Origin: a virus
Virus record (IMG/VR): IMGVR_UViG_3300030331_005281
Location: 1-24,975 of that record
DNA length: 24,975 bases
Direction: 5' to 3' (one strand)
Shown: positions 22,867 to 24,975 of the stretch, piece by piece
How positions within the stretch are numbered: position 1 is the first letter of the stretch
Layout of the letters: each line of letters starts with the position of its first letter
The notes under the pieces: generated by a model
Told to the model about the DNA's origin: nothing
Databases searched by the model: none
The model's input: only the letters and a program-made list of their open reading frames with translations
Position numbers and translations under genes: made by a program

Positions 22867-24975
22867 ATGGCTCAACCACCAACCCCCGGAAATACTTTAG
22901 CAAGTCTATTAACCAGCGATACATTTCGCACTTGGTTTGATAGGTCAAACCAAATCATTGGTTTAGTAAATCCAATCGAAGTTTATGGCATCACCAACGA
23001 TGTTCTTCTTCCCGGTATTACTTTCTCTATTGATTCTGATGGTATTGCAAATCTTGGCTTGTCTTTGCCCGGATACATTACGGGTGACTTTATTTTCGGT
23101 GGCGGAATTACCTTTGAGGGTGATATCATTACATTCACTGGTAACACGGTGGACTTTGGTGGTGCAACTTTAGCAGGTAGAGTCGTAAGAACAGTGAATG
23201 GTATGACCGGAGATGTTGTCATCTCTGGAGCAGGTCTTAATCTTCCCGCTGGTATCACGACCGGCGATATTCTCGTTTATGACGCAGCAGGAGAGACACT
23301 CGAAAAATTTAGTCTTTTCACTGGCGGAACATTTGAAAATAATTATATTAATTTTGCCAACACGGGTGGCATGATTCTTGGTGCAGCCACTCAGGACGCA
23401 GGTAACTTCCGTCCCGGCTCCATTCAACTCATGGGTGGTGGAACCTCATCAATTCTTTTCCGCGACACAACCTACACTGGTAATGTCGTTAGACGTATTG
23501 GAACATTTATCACTCATAAAGTCGAAGGTGATAATGTTTTCTTTAGAATTCAAGGTGGCGACACAAGCGGTAATTTTGACACTGACACCAACGCTCCATA
23601 CATCACGATTGAAGGAAGCGATAGAGAAATAGGTATTCTTGGTATTACCATACCCGAGGCTCCGATTCACTATCTTAGTCGAAGTGGAGTAAGTGCTGAC
23701 ATTGTTTTACAACTTGATGGTAAAACAGCAGGTATTGGTATCGGAAAAGATAACGACGGTGACTTAGATTTAGATTTATATCCAGATCAAAGACTTCGTG
23801 TTATTTTAAATAAAACAAATAAAGAAGCCTTTCTTGAGGTAGAAGGATCTCATGGAGAGGGTAGAAAAAACGTATTCAAAGTTGGACAAACTGGCGATGT
23901 TATCATCGGTGGTGATCTAAGAACAGATGGTAGTACGCTTGGCGCACTGAATCTTGCGAGTGGTTCGCTCTATGTTGGTGGTAGAACTGGTGCTGCGAAC
24001 ACAGTCTTGATCTCAAACGGAGTTACAGTAGATTGGGGTGACATGGCAGGTGGTTTTGAGCAAGCACTTGTTCAAGATGCCGATGGTAATTATAATAGTA
24101 ATACCGCTACAACCGGAACAATTACAGGTCTTCAACTTAATAGAGGTAAAAATGTTTCAATTACAGGGAGTATTGTTGACGGAAACACCTTGGGTATCAC
24201 CATCGGGTCTTTCGTGCAATCAAAAACTCTCGCAGAAACTATCACAAACGAATCTGAAAGAATTGAATTTGCAGTTGATCCAGCGTTGGCTGATATTCAA
24301 ACTCTCGATGGCACTGATGACGATGGCACTAGATTCCGTCGATACACATTCCCTAAAGGTGGAGCAGGTGGTAGTGGTCTACAAGGATACAAATTCCTTT
24401 TAGGACAACTTTCAGGAACCAATGCAGGTAGGCTTGTCACAACTGGACTTGGTGATGAAAAAACTTTAAGCATTGACGCTAGAACAATTGATGGCAAAAA
24501 TATTGAACATTATCTTCGTCAAATTCAAGCCGCACCGGGAGGTGGTAGTAAAATTTATGTGCTTTGGGATGAGGATCAAGGTTCAAACCCAAGCACTGAT
24601 AATTATGCCTACGTTATTAGACCACATGAAATTACAACAAGCACGCTAACAGATTCCTCTGGTGGAACAAGACCTGCTTTCCAGTTCAAAGGATTCCCCG
24701 ATGTAGATCCAAGTTGGGCTGACGGTTCTGGTGGTTCTGATGAAGATAAGTCTGTTTACATGTTCTTTGATCAAAACCACGGTGCTACTGGGTCTGGATT
24801 TGAATCCGCATCAGTTAAGAAAAACACCGCCACGGATCTTGCTTTAGTTGGTAATGGTATTAATCGTATCTCTTTGATTGGTGGCGTTGGTGTTACCATC
24901 GAAGGGGCATTCACCTCTACTGAGCAGTTTGGCTCAACCGCGTCCTTTACCTTTACCGCTGTTGGTCTTTCAGGT
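22867..24975 (+). CDS. Tail fibre protein, N-terminal 703 aa (partial at window edge)
   Basis: An ATG at 22867, preceded by TAGGAATAA and 12 nt after the previous stop, opens a frame that stays open to the last base (703 codons). The N-terminus has the anchor pattern of long marine phage fibres: LTSDTFRTWFDRSNQIIGLV (15-34) and NPIEVYGI (35-42). VNGMTGDVVISG (110-121) is the common 'V-N-G-x-T-G-x-V' fibre element. The rest is Gly/Thr/Asn-rich β-repeat sequence with GDVIIGGDL- and GGRTGAANTVL-type blocks, low in Cys. It would be a trimeric fibre or adhesin attached to the baseplate periphery, built after the 1829-aa protein. The receptor-binding end lies outside the window, so neither full length nor host range can be judged. 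Confidence 0.85.
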   Translation, partial: MAQPPTPGNTLASLLTSDTFRTWFDRSNQIIGLVNPIEVYGITNDVLLPGITFSIDSDGIANLGLSLPGYITGDFIFGGGITFEGDIITFTGNTVDFGGATLAGRVVRTVNGMTGDVVISGAGLNLPAGITTGDILVYDAAGETLEKFSLFTGGTFENNYINFANTGGMILGAATQDAGNFRPGSIQLMGGGTSSILFRDTTYTGNVVRRIGTFITHKVEGDNVFFRIQGGDTSGNFDTDTNAPYITIEGSDREIGILGITIPEAPIHYLSRSGVSADIVLQLDGKTAGIGIGKDNDGDLDLDLYPDQRLRVILNKTNKEAFLEVEGSHGEGRKNVFKVGQTGDVIIGGDLRTDGSTLGALNLASGSLYVGGRTGAANTVLISNGVTVDWGDMAGGFEQALVQDADGNYNSNTATTGTITGLQLNRGKNVSITGSIVDGNTLGITIGSFVQSKTLAETITNESERIEFAVDPALADIQTLDGTDDDGTRFRRYTFPKGGAGGSGLQGYKFLLGQLSGTNAGRLVTTGLGDEKTLSIDARTIDGKNIEHYLRQIQAAPGGGSKIYVLWDEDQGSNPSTDNYAYVIRPHEITTSTLTDSSGGTRPAFQFKGFPDVDPSWADGSGGSDEDKSVYMFFDQNHGATGSGFESASVKKNTATDLALVGNGINRISLIGGVGVTIEGAFTSTEQFGSTASFTFTAVGLSG

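Noticed and set aside
1-24975. tRNA genes, CRISPR arrays, insertion sequences, homing endonucleases, anti-phage defence genes
   Set aside because: None seen: no cloverleaf-like segments, regularly spaced direct repeats, terminal inverted repeats or related protein motifs; the window is accounted for by structural genes.

Overview
The window is a late structural module of a T4-like, contractile-tailed phage (or a prophage or metagenomic contig of one). Nearly every gene that can be named is a T4 baseplate, tail or head-completion homologue. Genes are packed almost without gaps, and a T4-type late promoter (TATAAATA) sits at the divergent junction. The DNA is moderately AT-rich. The large uncharacterised adhesin-like proteins and the lysozyme-free gp5 resemble marine T4-like phages (cyanophage or pelagiphage type) more than T4 itself. 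The host cannot be told from this sequence.

Layout. At the left edge, 3-83 is the 3' end of a plus-strand gene, followed by a small hairpin and a strong rho-independent terminator (112-136). From 4364 down to 138, on the minus strand and in transcription order, come gp4 head-completion nuclease, a 200-aa unknown protein with a TTG start, a tail-tube-fold protein (gp54/gp19-like), a gp26-family baseplate protein, a 56-aa gene not previously delimited (1747-1917), and a 538-aa protein with hendecad repeats that I read as a tape-measure or hub candidate. From 4385 to beyond the right edge, on the plus strand, come gp48 tube cap, gp53, gp27-like hub, gp5 spike without lysozyme, a 205-aa unknown, a PAAR spike tip, a 256-aa unknown, gp25, gp6, gp7-like, gp8, a 1829-aa DUF4815-like/tail-collar protein, and the first 703 codons of a tail fibre.

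How they work together. gp27, gp5 and PAAR form the central hub and membrane-piercing needle. gp48 and the gp54-like protein start the tail tube on the hub. gp53, gp25, gp6, gp7 and gp8 form the wedges and iris. The two largest proteins at the right supply peripheral or receptor-binding structures. The minus-strand set adds head completion (gp4) and tail-length and chaperone functions.

The most interesting signal is at 1926-1950 (minus strand). The gp26-family gene ends with a perfect U_UUU_UUU slippery heptamer, an internal Shine-Dalgarno 9 nt upstream of it, and a stop codon one codon after it. The following 56-aa gene lies exactly in the -1 frame. This is the architecture of the lambda G/GT-type tail-assembly chaperone frameshift, placed directly upstream of a tape-measure-like gene. 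A second theme is the repeated TAATG stop/start overlap linking most plus-strand genes. No tRNA, CRISPR array, insertion sequence or homing endonuclease was seen, and no gene-free stretch exceeds 300 bases.
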